A DNA stretch of 64,000 bases from Alphaproteobacteria bacterium (lineage in GTDB: Bacteria > Pseudomonadota > Alphaproteobacteria > UBA6615). Location: the NCBI GenBank assembly GCA_011087645.1, contig JAALLF010000005.1:62001-126000 (forward strand), read 5' to 3'. Positions within the stretch are counted from its first letter, which is position 1; each line of letters begins with the position of its first letter. Made by a program: the position numbers and the translations under genes. A model generated the notes under the pieces. That model was not told where the DNA came from. It made no database searches and worked only from the letters and a program-made list of their open reading frames with translations. Positions 49,260-58,400 of the stretch are shown here, piece by piece.

Positions 49260-50476
49260 GTTTTATGCACCGCCCACTGGGTGACCGGCATGGCTGGGCG
49301 CCATCCCGTGCGCTCTCCGACCGGTTCTGCATTGCTGACGGTGATGCGCGATAAATCGCCGCCGAAAAGGGTGTGGGCGTCGGCGAGAATCTGTTCGCCT
49401 TCCAAAGTCACTGCGTTCGCCACCAGGCGACCGCCCGGTTTGAGAACCTGCCAGGCGTACTCAACCACGCCGTCGGTCGTCAGCCCGCCCCCTAAAAACA
49501 CCGCATCGGGCGGCATCATGTCAGGTAGGGTGGCTGCGATTTCGGCAGTGACGATTTCCAAAAACGGCGTGCCCAGTCGGCTAGCATTTTCGGCAATGCG
49601 GGCGCTGCGCGCCGGGTCGCGCTCGACCGCGACCGCCGAAGCGCCGCGACCCTGGGCGTTTTGGGCGGCGCGCAACCACTCGATGGCGATGGCGCCGCTG
49701 CCGGCGCCGAGATCCCATAAATGCTGGCCCGGCAAGGGTGCCAAGGCAGCCAAAGTGGCGGCGCGGACCACCCGCTTGGTCAGTTGGCCATCGTGCAAAA
49801 AGGCCTCGTCGGGTAATCCCGGCGTGTGGGGATAGACCAGAGCGTCCGGACCAGCGACGCAGTCGACAGCAATAGTGTTCAAATCGGCGATGGCGGTTGC
49901 AGCCCATGCCTGGGCGGTGCCGTCGTGGCGAGCTTCGTCGGCGGCACCCATATTCTCTAGGACTGAAATCGCACTGGACCCGTAACCCAACTCGGTCAGC
50001 CGCGCCGCGAGCTTGGCCGGGGTCGATCCATCATGGCTGAGGATCAGCAGGCGCGCGCCCGGTTGGGCATGATAGGCTAACAATTCCAACGGCCTGCCGT
50101 GCAGGGTCAGACAGACGCATGTATCGAGCGGCCAGGCCAACCGCGCGGCGGCCAGACTGAAGGCGCTTGGAGCCGGCACGATTGTTAAATCATCGGGCTC
50201 GAAATGCCGCGCCAAGGTGCTGCCGATGCCATAGGCCATCGGATCGCCGGTTGCCAGCACGACCACTCGCCGGCTCCGGTTGGCGGCGATTTTCGCCATC
50301 GTGCTCTCAAGGGGGGAATCCCAAGAAATTGTCTCGCAATGTCCGTTGGTGATCAGCGCCAAGTGGCGTTCGCCGCCGACCAATAGTTCGGCGTTGTCGA
50401 TCATGGCGCGGGAGGTGGGCGGCAATCCCGCTGGCCCGTCGGCGCCCAGGCCAACCACGGTCAGCCAGGCGCTCAT
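49256..50476 (-). CDS. cobL: Precorrin-6Y C5,15-methyltransferase (decarboxylating), CbiE-CbiT fusion
   Basis: A 406-residue bifunctional enzyme. The CbiE half has VVGLGADGPAGLPPTSRAM and VVVLATGDPMAYGIG. The CbiT half begins near 235 with HDGQLTKRVVRAATLAAL and SAM motif LWDLGAGSGAIAIEWLRA. It methylates C5 and C15 and removes the acetate carboxyl at C12. It is coupled to cobH and cobI by 4-bp overlaps. Confidence 0.95.
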   Translation of the reverse strand: MSAWLTVVGLGADGPAGLPPTSRAMIDNAELLVGGERHLALITNGHCETISWDSPLESTMAKIAANRSRRVVVLATGDPMAYGIGSTLARHFEPDDLTIVPAPSAFSLAAARLAWPLDTCVCLTLHGRPLELLAYHAQPGARLLILSHDGSTPAKLAARLTELGYGSSAISVLENMGAADEARHDGTAQAWAATAIADLNTIAVDCVAGPDALVYPHTPGLPDEAFLHDGQLTKRVVRAATLAALAPLPGQHLWDLGAGSGAIAIEWLRAAQNAQGRGASAVAVERDPARSARIAENASRLGTPFLEIVTAEIAATLPDMMPPDAVFLGGGLTTDGVVEYAWQVLKPGGRLVANAVTLEGEQILADAHTLFGGDLSRITVSNAEPVGERTGWRPAMPVTQWAVHKT

Positions 50477-51117
50477 GGGGCCGCACCCTGTTCGATCGCC
50501 AAAGCGTTGATCGTGGCGGCGGCCACAGCGCTGCCGCCGCGCCGGCCGGTCAGCGCGATATAGGGTGCGGCGTCGGCTTCGATGAGCGCCTGCTTGGCCT
50601 CCGCCGCGCCGACATAGCCCACCGGCATACCGACGATCAGCGCCGGTTGCGGCCAGCCCTCCGCGATACCTTCCAACAGCCGGAACAGCGCCGTTGGCGC
50701 ATTGCCGATGACGACCACGGCGCCTTCAAGCCACGGAACCCAAAGTTCGACCGCGGCGGCCGAGCGGGTGGTGTCGCCGCGCGCCGCCAACCCACGAACG
50801 CTACCCAATCCCAGCGTGCACAGAACCGGGTTATCGGCCGGCAGAGAGCGGCGGATGATGCCGTCGGCGACCATGCGCGAATCGGTAATGACCGCCGCGC
50901 CGGCGGCCAGAGCGGCGCGGCCGGCCGGGGCCGCGCCGTCGGACCAGCGCAGATCCTCGATGGCCGTACTGTCGCCGCAGGCGTGCGCGATGCGCAGCGC
51001 CGCCGCACGGATGACCTCGGGCAGAGCCTCGACATTCACCGCGCTGCCAACGGCTGCGAAGGATTCCCGATAGATCGATTCGGGGTCGCGCAGATAGTCG
51101 AAAGATTGTGCCGTCAT
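50473..51117 (-). CDS. cobH: Precorrin-8X methylmutase
   Basis: A 214-residue enzyme moving the C11 methyl to C12. The catalytic His is in LRIAHACGDSTAIEDL near residue 45. ITDSRMVADGI and VGMPVGYVGAAEAKQAL are family signatures. It begins 8 bp after cbiX and overlaps cobL by 4 bp. Confidence 0.96.
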   Translation of the reverse strand: MTAQSFDYLRDPESIYRESFAAVGSAVNVEALPEVIRAAALRIAHACGDSTAIEDLRWSDGAAPAGRAALAAGAAVITDSRMVADGIIRRSLPADNPVLCTLGLGSVRGLAARGDTTRSAAAVELWVPWLEGAVVVIGNAPTALFRLLEGIAEGWPQPALIVGMPVGYVGAAEAKQALIEADAAPYIALTGRRGGSAVAAATINALAIEQGAAP

Positions 51118-51125
51118 GGAGCCGC

Positions 51126-52133
51126 CTAATCGGCGTCGTCGCGCAGGCTGTTTGGCCCCAGCGGGTGATCGGCGTGGGGATAGGGATGATGATGGCTGTG
51201 GTCGTGATCCCCGTGGCCATGGTCGCCGTGATGGTGGTGACCGTCGCCCGTGCCGATGCCTTCGACATGGTGATGGTGGCTGAGCTGTGCCAGGCCGACC
51301 TCGTCTTCGAAGCCCAGCACCTGTTCGCGGTACTTACACATTTGGCAATTCATCACGTTGGCGCCGTGCAGGATTTCCTCGACCCGGGCGGCGAAGGTGT
51401 CGAGTACCAGCGGGTGGTCGTTCAGATAGGGCACCTTGACGATCTGGATGTCGGGATGGGCGGCGGCGATTTCGTCCGTATGGTCGTAGATGCGGCGCAC
51501 CAGAATGCCGGTGAACAAGAAATACGGAAACACCACGATGCGCCGGTAGCCGAGCTTTGTGGCGTGTTCCAGCGCCGGTTTGACCAATGGAAAAGTAACG
51601 CCCGAATAGGCGGTCTCGGCCCATCCGAAACCAAGGCCTTCCCACAACATGCGGCAGACTTTGGCGACGTTCGAATTTGCGTCCGGGTCCGACGCGCCGC
51701 GCCCGACCACCATGAGCAACGTTTCGTGGCGGGGGATCGGTCCCTGCTCGGTATCGGCCTGAGCCAGGGCGGCGCTGACCCGCTCACCGGCAGCGCGGAT
51801 CATGCGCGTGTCGATGCCAAGTTCGCGGCCGTAGATAATTTCCAGGCCGGGGTTCTGCGCCATATAGGTGTTGAGCACCGAGGGAATGTCATTCTTGGCA
51901 TGGCCGGCGGCGAACAGCATGCCGGGCACGGCTAGAACTTTGGTGACGCCGCGCTCCGCCAGTTTGTCGAGGCCTTCGCGGATGATCGGCTGAGCGAACT
52001 CCAGGAAGCCATATTCGACGTCGCGCTCGGGAAAGCGCGCGCACATGGCCGCGGCGACGGTGGCGAACTCGCGCACCGCATTCTCATCGCGGCTGCCATG
52101 GCCACACACCATGATGCCAAAATCTTCGCTCAT
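51126..52133 (-). CDS. cbiX: Sirohydrochlorin cobaltochelatase CbiX, long form with Fe-S motif and His-rich tail
   Basis: A 335-residue chelatase that inserts Co into sirohydrochlorin. Two repeats are seen; the metal-binding histidines are in VCGHGSRDENA (H12) and FAAGHAKNDIP (H78). Near the C terminus M261-N-C263-Q-M-C266 is an M-x-C-x-x-C motif, which in Bacillus megaterium CbiX binds a 4Fe-4S cluster. Residues ~286-323 carry 17 histidines, likely for cobalt handling. It heads the operon cbiX-cobH-cobL-cobI-cobJ-acyltransferase-cobM, divergent from cobD. Confidence 0.93.
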   Translation of the reverse strand: MSEDFGIMVCGHGSRDENAVREFATVAAAMCARFPERDVEYGFLEFAQPIIREGLDKLAERGVTKVLAVPGMLFAAGHAKNDIPSVLNTYMAQNPGLEIIYGRELGIDTRMIRAAGERVSAALAQADTEQGPIPRHETLLMVVGRGASDPDANSNVAKVCRMLWEGLGFGWAETAYSGVTFPLVKPALEHATKLGYRRIVVFPYFLFTGILVRRIYDHTDEIAAAHPDIQIVKVPYLNDHPLVLDTFAARVEEILHGANVMNCQMCKYREQVLGFEDEVGLAQLSHHHHVEGIGTGDGHHHHGDHGHGDHDHSHHHPYPHADHPLGPNSLRDDAD

Positions 52134-52237
52134 AACCCTCTACTCTCCCGTTGCCGGCAATAGACCATGCTCACCCCCCACCGCCAAGGCGCCGACTCGA
52201 TTGACCCGGCGCGGTGGCGGGCCGCAGGATACCGGCG

Positions 52238-53236
52238 ATGCTTATTGCCGAATATGGCGCCAGCGGATTGCTGCCGCCCCTGGTTCTGTTGGCCGCCCTG
52301 TTGATCGACGCCATCGTCGGCGAGTTCGGGCCGTTGTTCCGTATTCTCCCCCATCCGGTGGCGATGATTGGCGCGGTGACCGGCTGGCTCGATAAACGGC
52401 TCAATCGCGAACGCCGAGCCGCGGCGGCGCGCGCCGTTCGCGGCGCGGTTGTCGCGGTCGGTTTCGCTGCAACCATGGCCGTGCTTGGTTGGGCGCTGGC
52501 GAAGCTCAGCCGCTCGATCCCCTTCGGCTGGGGGCTCGAACTGCTGCTTGTGGTTCTGCTGATCGCCCAGCGCAGCCTGTTCGATCATGTGCGTGCCGTC
52601 GGGCGAGCGCTCGAATCCGACGGGCTTGCCGGCGGCCGCGCGGCGGTGGCGCAGATCGTCGGCCGCGACCCCGAGCAGCTCGACGAACATGGCGTCGCCC
52701 GGGCGGCGATCGAAAGCCTGGCGGAAAGTTTTAGCGACGCGGTGGTGGCGCCGGCCTTTTGGTATCTGCTGCTCGGCCTGCCCGGCTTGTTCGCCTACAA
52801 GACGATCAACACCATGGACTCGATGATCGGCTATCGCACCGAGCGGCACGCGGCCTTCGGTATGGCGACGGCCCGCCTCGACGATGCCCTGAATTTCGTT
52901 CCCGCGCGCCTGGCCGGCGCATTCATCGTCGCGGCTGCCATGTTCGTACCCAAGGGGCTGTCGTCCCAGGCGCTCAAGGTGATGTGGCGCGACGGCGGCA
53001 AGCACCGCTCGCCCAATGCCGGCCGGCCCGAAGCGGCGATGGCCGGCGCTCTCTCGGTCGCCCTGTCGGGACCGCGCCGCTACGCCGGCGAGACCGTTGA
53101 CGAGCCGTGGCTGGGCGAAGAGTTCAGTGCGCGCATCGGCGTGGCGGAAATCCGTCGCGCACTTTACCTGTTCGTCGTGGCGTGTTTGGTCAACGCGGCG
53201 GTGATCGCGGCGATCGTGACCTATCTCATCGCATAG
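52238..53236 (+). CDS. cobD: Adenosylcobinamide-phosphate synthase (CbiB type)
   Basis: A 332-residue inner-membrane protein attaching (R)-1-aminopropan-2-ol phosphate to adenosylcobyric acid. Family features: LLAALLIDAIVGEFGPLFRI, LPHPVAMIGAVTGWLDKRL and YKTINTMDSMIGYRTERH, with several membrane helices. I choose ATG at 52238 with AGGA 8 bp upstream over an in-frame GTG at 52214. It is convergent with cobQ and divergent from cbiX. Confidence 0.95.
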   Translation: MLIAEYGASGLLPPLVLLAALLIDAIVGEFGPLFRILPHPVAMIGAVTGWLDKRLNRERRAAAARAVRGAVVAVGFAATMAVLGWALAKLSRSIPFGWGLELLLVVLLIAQRSLFDHVRAVGRALESDGLAGGRAAVAQIVGRDPEQLDEHGVARAAIESLAESFSDAVVAPAFWYLLLGLPGLFAYKTINTMDSMIGYRTERHAAFGMATARLDDALNFVPARLAGAFIVAAAMFVPKGLSSQALKVMWRDGGKHRSPNAGRPEAAMAGALSVALSGPRRYAGETVDEPWLGEEFSARIGVAEIRRALYLFVVACLVNAAVIAAIVTYLIA

Positions 53237-53245
53237 GTTTTGCAT

Positions 53246-54739
53246 TTAGCCACCTGCCGCCGCGAGCAGGGCATCCAAGTCGAGGGACGCTGCTAAATGG
53301 TCGGCGAGGTCGTCAAGCGTCTGCTCGACCATCCCGTCATAAGAAAGCGTGCTTCGATGATCGCCGTGGAGCGCGGACAAACAGTTGTGGCGGAATGGGT
53401 CGGATGCGAACAGCCCGTGCACATAGGTGCCGCTCACATTACCGTTGGGCGAGACCGCGCCGTCAGGTCGGGATTGGCTGCGGTCGCTTAGAGTGAGGAC
53501 GGGCCGCGCGGTGTCGGGGCCGGTGGTTTGGCCCATATGCATTTCATAGCCGGAAAGCTCGATATTGCCTTCGACCGTGCGGCCGGTCACTGGCGCCAGG
53601 GATTTATCGCCGCCGATGACGGTCTCGACATCAAGCAATCCCAGCCCTTCGGCGTTGCCCGCCGGGCCTTCGATCCCGTCCGGGTCGGCGATTTTCCGGC
53701 CCAGCATCTGATAGCCGCCACAAATACCCAGCACATTGGCGCCCCGCCGGACCGCCGCCAAAATGTCGATATCCCACCCTTGGCGGCGCAATTCGGCGAG
53801 GTCGGCCAGGGTCGATTTCGAACCCGGCAGGATGATCAGATCGGCATCGCCGGGCAGCGGATGGCCTGGCTCGACTAAAGTCAGCGCAACGTTGGGTTCA
53901 GCGCGCAGAGGATCAAAATCGTCGAAATTGGCGATGCGCGGCAGGTGCGGTACGGCGATGTGGATTGTGCCGGCCGATTGTTCCACACCGTTATATTGGC
54001 GAGCCAGGGAAGCCGAATCCTCCGCCGGCAGGCGATGGGCGGCCTCGAACCAGGGGACGACGCCGAAGGATCGCAGGCCGGTATGGGCGTGAATGTCGCT
54101 ATGGGCGTCGTTGAACAGCGATGGGTCGCCGCGAAACTTATTGACGAGATAGCCGCACAAGCGCGCCCGCTCGCGTGTGTCGAGCAGCGACCAGGTGCCC
54201 ACCAAACTGGCGATAACCCCGCCGCGTTCGATGTCGCCGACCATGACCACGGCAACGTCGGCGGCTTCCGCGAAGCCCATATTGGCGATATCGCCGGTGC
54301 GCAAATTGGTTTCCGCCGGGCTGCCGGCGCCTTCGATCAACACCAGGTCGGCTGTGCTGCGCAGGCGTTCGAAACTTTCCAACACTGCCGGCAAGAGCTG
54401 CGGTTTCAAATCATGATAGGCCCGCGCGTCGGCGTTTCCGGTGACCCGGCCATGGACGACGATCTGCGCACCGACCTCCGACTGGGGCTTCAACAGCACC
54501 GGGTTCATGTCGATGGCGGGGGCGACGCCGCAAGCGCGGGCCTGTAGGGCTTGAGCGCGGCCGATCTCGCCGATCGCCCCATCGCACCCGGTAGCGGGCG
54601 CGGCATTATTCGACATGTTCTGCGGCTTGAACGGCCGCACCGCCAGGCCACGGCGGGCATAGGCGCGCGCCAGCCCGGCGACCATGAGCGACTTGCCCAC
54701 ATCCGACCCGGTCCCCTGGAACATCAGCGCGGCAGTCAT
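53246..54739 (-). CDS. cobQ: Cobyric acid synthase
   Basis: A 497-residue ATP-dependent amidase that amidates positions b, d, e and g of adenosylcobyrinate a,c-diamide. The P-loop region is [20 protein letters not shown], and the glutaminase Cys is in [33 protein letters not shown] is typical. It follows cobO, but across a 126-bp gap with two REP-like elements. Its end is 10 bp from the cobD stop. Confidence 0.96.
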   Translation of the reverse strand: MTAALMFQGTGSDVGKSLMVAGLARAYARRGLAVRPFKPQNMSNNAAPATGCDGAIGEIGRAQALQARACGVAPAIDMNPVLLKPQSEVGAQIVVHGRVTGNADARAYHDLKPQLLPAVLESFERLRSTADLVLIEGAGSPAETNLRTGDIANMGFAEAADVAVVMVGDIERGGVIASLVGTWSLLDTRERARLCGYLVNKFRGDPSLFNDAHSDIHAHTGLRSFGVVPWFEAAHRLPAEDSASLARQYNGVEQSAGTIHIAVPHLPRIANFDDFDPLRAEPNVALTLVEPGHPLPGDADLIILPGSKSTLADLAELRRQGWDIDILAAVRRGANVLGICGGYQMLGRKIADPDGIEGPAGNAEGLGLLDVETVIGGDKSLAPVTGRTVEGNIELSGYEMHMGQTTGPDTARPVLTLSDRSQSRPDGAVSPNGNVSGTYVHGLFASDPFRHNCLSALHGDHRSTLSYDGMVEQTLDDLADHLAASLDLDALLAAAGG

Positions 54740-54760
54740 GATTTATGCCACTATCGACAA

Positions 54761-54794
54761 CACCTCATCCTGAGCCTGTCGAAGGATCGAGGTG
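54761..54794. repeat. REP-like palindrome 2 (reverse orientation)
   Basis: CACCTCATCCT and AGGATCGAGGTG pair, with one bulge, around the loop GAGCCTGTCGA, the reverse complement of the loop in palindrome 4. It is in the cobO-cobQ gap and is followed 11 bp later by palindrome 3 in the opposite orientation. Confidence 0.8.
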
Positions 54795-54804
54795 TGGTGG
54801 CCCC

Positions 54805-54827
54805 CATGCTTCGACAAGCTCAGCATG
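54805..54827. repeat. REP-like palindrome 3 (forward orientation)
   Basis: CATGCT at 54805-54810 and AGCATG at 54822-54827 pair around TCGACAAGCTC, the same loop as palindrome 1. Together with palindrome 2 it forms an inverted doublet in the cobO-cobQ gap. Confidence 0.8.
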
Positions 54828-54865
54828 AGGATGTCTTGTTTGGTTGATGGGCGTACTCGCATCTT

Positions 54866-55474
54866 TCAAAACTCAATACCCACTTGGGCTTTTACGTCGT
54901 CGCGGAAATGGTGTTTGACCATGGTCATGTCGGTCACCATGTCGGCGGCCTCGATGAGTTCGGCCTTGGCGTTGCGCCCGGTGACGATGATGTGCAGATC
55001 GGGCCGCCGCGCGGTCAGGCCGGCGACGACGTCGGCGATGGGCAGATGGTCGTAGCGCAGCACGATGTTGAGTTCGTCGAGCAGGATGAGATCGTAGGCG
55101 GGATCGGTTATCATCTCCATGGCCGTCGTCCAGGCGGCTTGAGCAGCGGCGATGTCGCGCTGGCGGTCCTGGCTGTCCCAGGAAAACCCCTCGCCCATCA
55201 CGGCAATGGTGATCTGGTCGGCGAATTTCTCTAACACCACCCGCTCACCGGTCTCCCATTTGCCTTTGACGAACTGGACGATACCGACCTGCTTGCCGTG
55301 GCCCAGCGCGCGCATGACCAGCCCCATGGCCGCCGTGGTCTTGCCCTTGCCTTTGCCGGTATGGACCATCAGTAGACCTTTTTCCTTGGTCTTGCGGGCG
55401 AGCATCTTGTCCCGCGCGGCTTTCTGTTTGCGCTTTTTCTCCGCCCAGCGGGCGTCGTCGTCTTGGGTCGTCAT
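54866..55474 (-). CDS. cobO: Cob(I)yrinic acid a,c-diamide adenosyltransferase
   Basis: A 202-residue ATP:corrinoid adenosyltransferase. The P-loop is VHTGKGKGKTTAAMGLVMRA near residue 37. LILLDELNIVLRY and PDLHIIVTGRNA are family motifs. ATG at 55474 overlaps the cobN stop by 4 bp (ATGA). The N-terminal ~25 residues are basic. Confidence 0.95.
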   Translation of the reverse strand: MTTQDDDARWAEKKRKQKAARDKMLARKTKEKGLLMVHTGKGKGKTTAAMGLVMRALGHGKQVGIVQFVKGKWETGERVVLEKFADQITIAVMGEGFSWDSQDRQRDIAAAQAAWTTAMEMITDPAYDLILLDELNIVLRYDHLPIADVVAGLTARRPDLHIIVTGRNAKAELIEAADMVTDMTMVKHHFRDDVKAQVGIEF

Positions 55475-58400
55475 GCGGTTTGCTCCAATGGCTGGCCGGC
55501 AAGTTCGGAAAGTCTTGCATAGGCTGAGTTCGAGCGCGCCCGCCACAAACCCCGATCGATGGCCTCAATGAGCCGCTCGGCCATTTCTTTCAGCGCGGCG
55601 GGGTTATTGTCTTCCAGGAACGCCCGTACCGCATCGTCGCCCAGATAGGCGGCGTAGACCCGGTCGAACTGGTCGTCGCGCACGGCGCCGGCGGTCGCCG
55701 CGAAGGCGAATAGATAATCCACCGTCGCCGCCATCTCGAAGGCGCCCTTATAGCCATGGCGCATGACGCCAGCGATCCATTTGGGATTGATCACCCGGGC
55801 GCGCACCACCCGCGCGATCTCCGCTTCGAGGGTGCGTATCTTGGGCGCGAAGGGGCGCGAATGGTCGTTGTGATAGACCGTCGGCGCATGGCCGGCCTCC
55901 TGGGCGACCGCCGCCGCCAGCCCACCTTCGAACTGGTAGTAATCGTCGCTGTCGAGCAGGTCGTGTTCGCGATTGTCCTGGTTGTGGACCACCGCCTCGA
56001 CCGCGCCCAACCGGTGCGAAAACGTGCCATGGGCGGCGACGCCGTAACTCTCCGACTTACCGGCACCAGTCCCGGCGCCATAGGCATAGCCGCCCCAGGC
56101 CACATAGGCGCGGGCGAGGTCGGCGCGGTCGTGCCAGCCCTTCTCGTCGATCAGAGCTTGCAACCCCGCGCCATACGCGCCGGGCTTGGAGCCGAAGATG
56201 CGCCAGCCGGCGCGCCGCCTTGCGTCCGCCGGTGTCATACCGTCGCTGACAAGCGCCGCAGCTTCCGCTGCGATGCGTGCGGCGATGGGGTTGTCGCGCT
56301 CGCTTTCACTGTCTTCCGCGGCGACCGCTTGCACGGCGCTGTCGAACAGATCGATTAGCCCGGGAAGGGCGTCGCGGAAAAAGCCGGAGACCCGTAGGGT
56401 GACATCGACGCGCGGCCGGTCGAGCACCGAGACCGGCATCACCTCGAACCCGGTGACCCGCCGTGACGCGCTGTCCCAGGTGGGTTGCGCGCCGATCAAT
56501 GCCAGAGCCTGGGCGATATCGTCGCCGCCGGTGCGCATATTGCTGGTGCCCCAGGCCGACAGCGCCATGGCGCGCGGCCAGTCGCCATGCTCTTGGGCGT
56601 AGGTCTCGACCAGCAACTGCGCCGAGTTCCAGCCGAGCTGCCAGGCCGCCGGGGTGGGTACGGTGCGGGTATCGACCGAATAAAAATTCCGACCCGTGGG
56701 TAGCACGTCGGGGCGGCCGCGCGACGGTGCGCCGGACGGGCCTGGATCGACGAAGCGCCCGTCGAGGCCGGTGAGCAGGCCGCCCAGTTCAGCCTCGCCG
56801 CACGCCGCCACGGCGGGGCGTAGGGTGGTATTGAGCTGGTCGAGCACCGCGATAGTGGCGGACCAGGTTGGGTCGGGCTGTTGCGTGCCGGCGATCACCG
56901 TGCTTGCCAACTCCTCCAGCCGTTCAATCGTGTCGCCCGCCGTACGCCATGTATCTTCGTTATGCAGGATTGCCGGTTTGACGCCGCCCCACTGTGCGGC
57001 GAAATCGCAATCGAGCGGATCGAAATTCAGTTCCAAGTCGGTGGTTAAAGCGCGTAATAGCGAGGCGTCCCCCTCGCCCGAACCGCGCGGCAGGCGCAGC
57101 AGGGCGGCCAGCAGGTCGGTCATTTGATCGCCCGCCGGCGATTGACCGAACACATGCAGCCCATCGCGGATCTGCAATTCCTTCAGTTCACACAAATAAC
57201 CATCGAGGCGGATCAGCGCGTCGTCGCTGTCCAGATCACCATCGAATCCAAGATCCCGATCGAGACCGGACTCCTGCGCCAAATCGAGGATTTGCCGGCG
57301 CAGCACCGCCAGCCGTCGCGGGTCTACATTGGCGGCCTCGTAATATTCGTCGACCAGAGCTTCCAGGTCGCGCAGTGGCCCATAGGTCTCCGCGCGGGTC
57401 AACGGCGGCGTCAGATGGTCGATGATGACGGCGGACGCGCGGCGCTTGGCTTGGGTGCCCTCGCCCGGGTCGTTGACGATAAACGGATAGATATGGGGCA
57501 GCGGCCCCAAGGCGGCCTCGGGGAAACAGTCGGCGCTCAGCGCCACCGCCTTGCCGGGCAGCCATTCCAGATTGCCGTGCTTGCCCATATGGACGATGGC
57601 GTGGGCGCCGAAGCTTTGGCGCAGCCAGGCGTAGAAGGCGAAATAGCCGTGCGGCGGTACCAACGCTGGATCGTGGTAGCTGGCCACCGGATCGATATTG
57701 TAACCGCGCGCCGGCTGCACGCCGACGGTGATGTTGCCGTAGCGTTGCGCCGGGATGGCGAAGGCGCCGCACTCGGTATCGCCGTCGCGGAAGTACGGGT
57801 CGCCCTCCGGCGGCCCCCAACGTTCGTACACCTGCTCACGGACCATTGCTGGCAGGCTGGTGAAGAACTGTTCGTAGTCGGGTAGCGGCAACGTCTCGCG
57901 CACGTCGCGGCCAATGATGGCGGCGTTGGTCGGGCCGGCGGCGATCTCGTCCATCAGGGCCGCGCTGTCATGCGGCAAATTGGCTAGGCGATAGCCGGCG
58001 GTGGCCAGCGCATTCAGCACCGTCATCGTTGCCGCCGGGGTGTCGAGGCCGACACCGTTACCCAGCCGGCCGTCGCGGTTGGGATAGTTGGCCAGGACAA
58101 GGGCGACTTTTCGGTTGTCGGCCGACGTGGTGCGCAACTCGGCCCAAGCGGCGGCCAGTTTGGCGGTAAAGGCGAGCCGGTCGGCCACCGGCTGGTAGAC
58201 CGTGACGTCAGTTTCGGTCGCCGGGTCGCGACGCGCGCGGCCCTTGAACGAGACTGCTCGCGCCAGCAGCCGTCCATCGACCTCGGGCAGAGCGACGTTC
58301 ATGGCGATATCGCGCGCCGCCAGACCGTTGGTGCCGGCGCGCCAGCCCGCTTCATCAGAGCCAGCGAAGACCACTTGCAGCACCGGGGCGTCGGTCTCGG

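Noticed and set aside
48909..49835. 308-codon plus-strand open frame across cobI and cobL
   Set aside because: Antisense to two well-conserved genes and not protein-like in composition.
51108..51935. 275-codon plus-strand open frame antisense to cbiX
   Set aside because: Shadow of the cbiX gene; the His-rich tail codons read as Val/Met-rich on the other strand.
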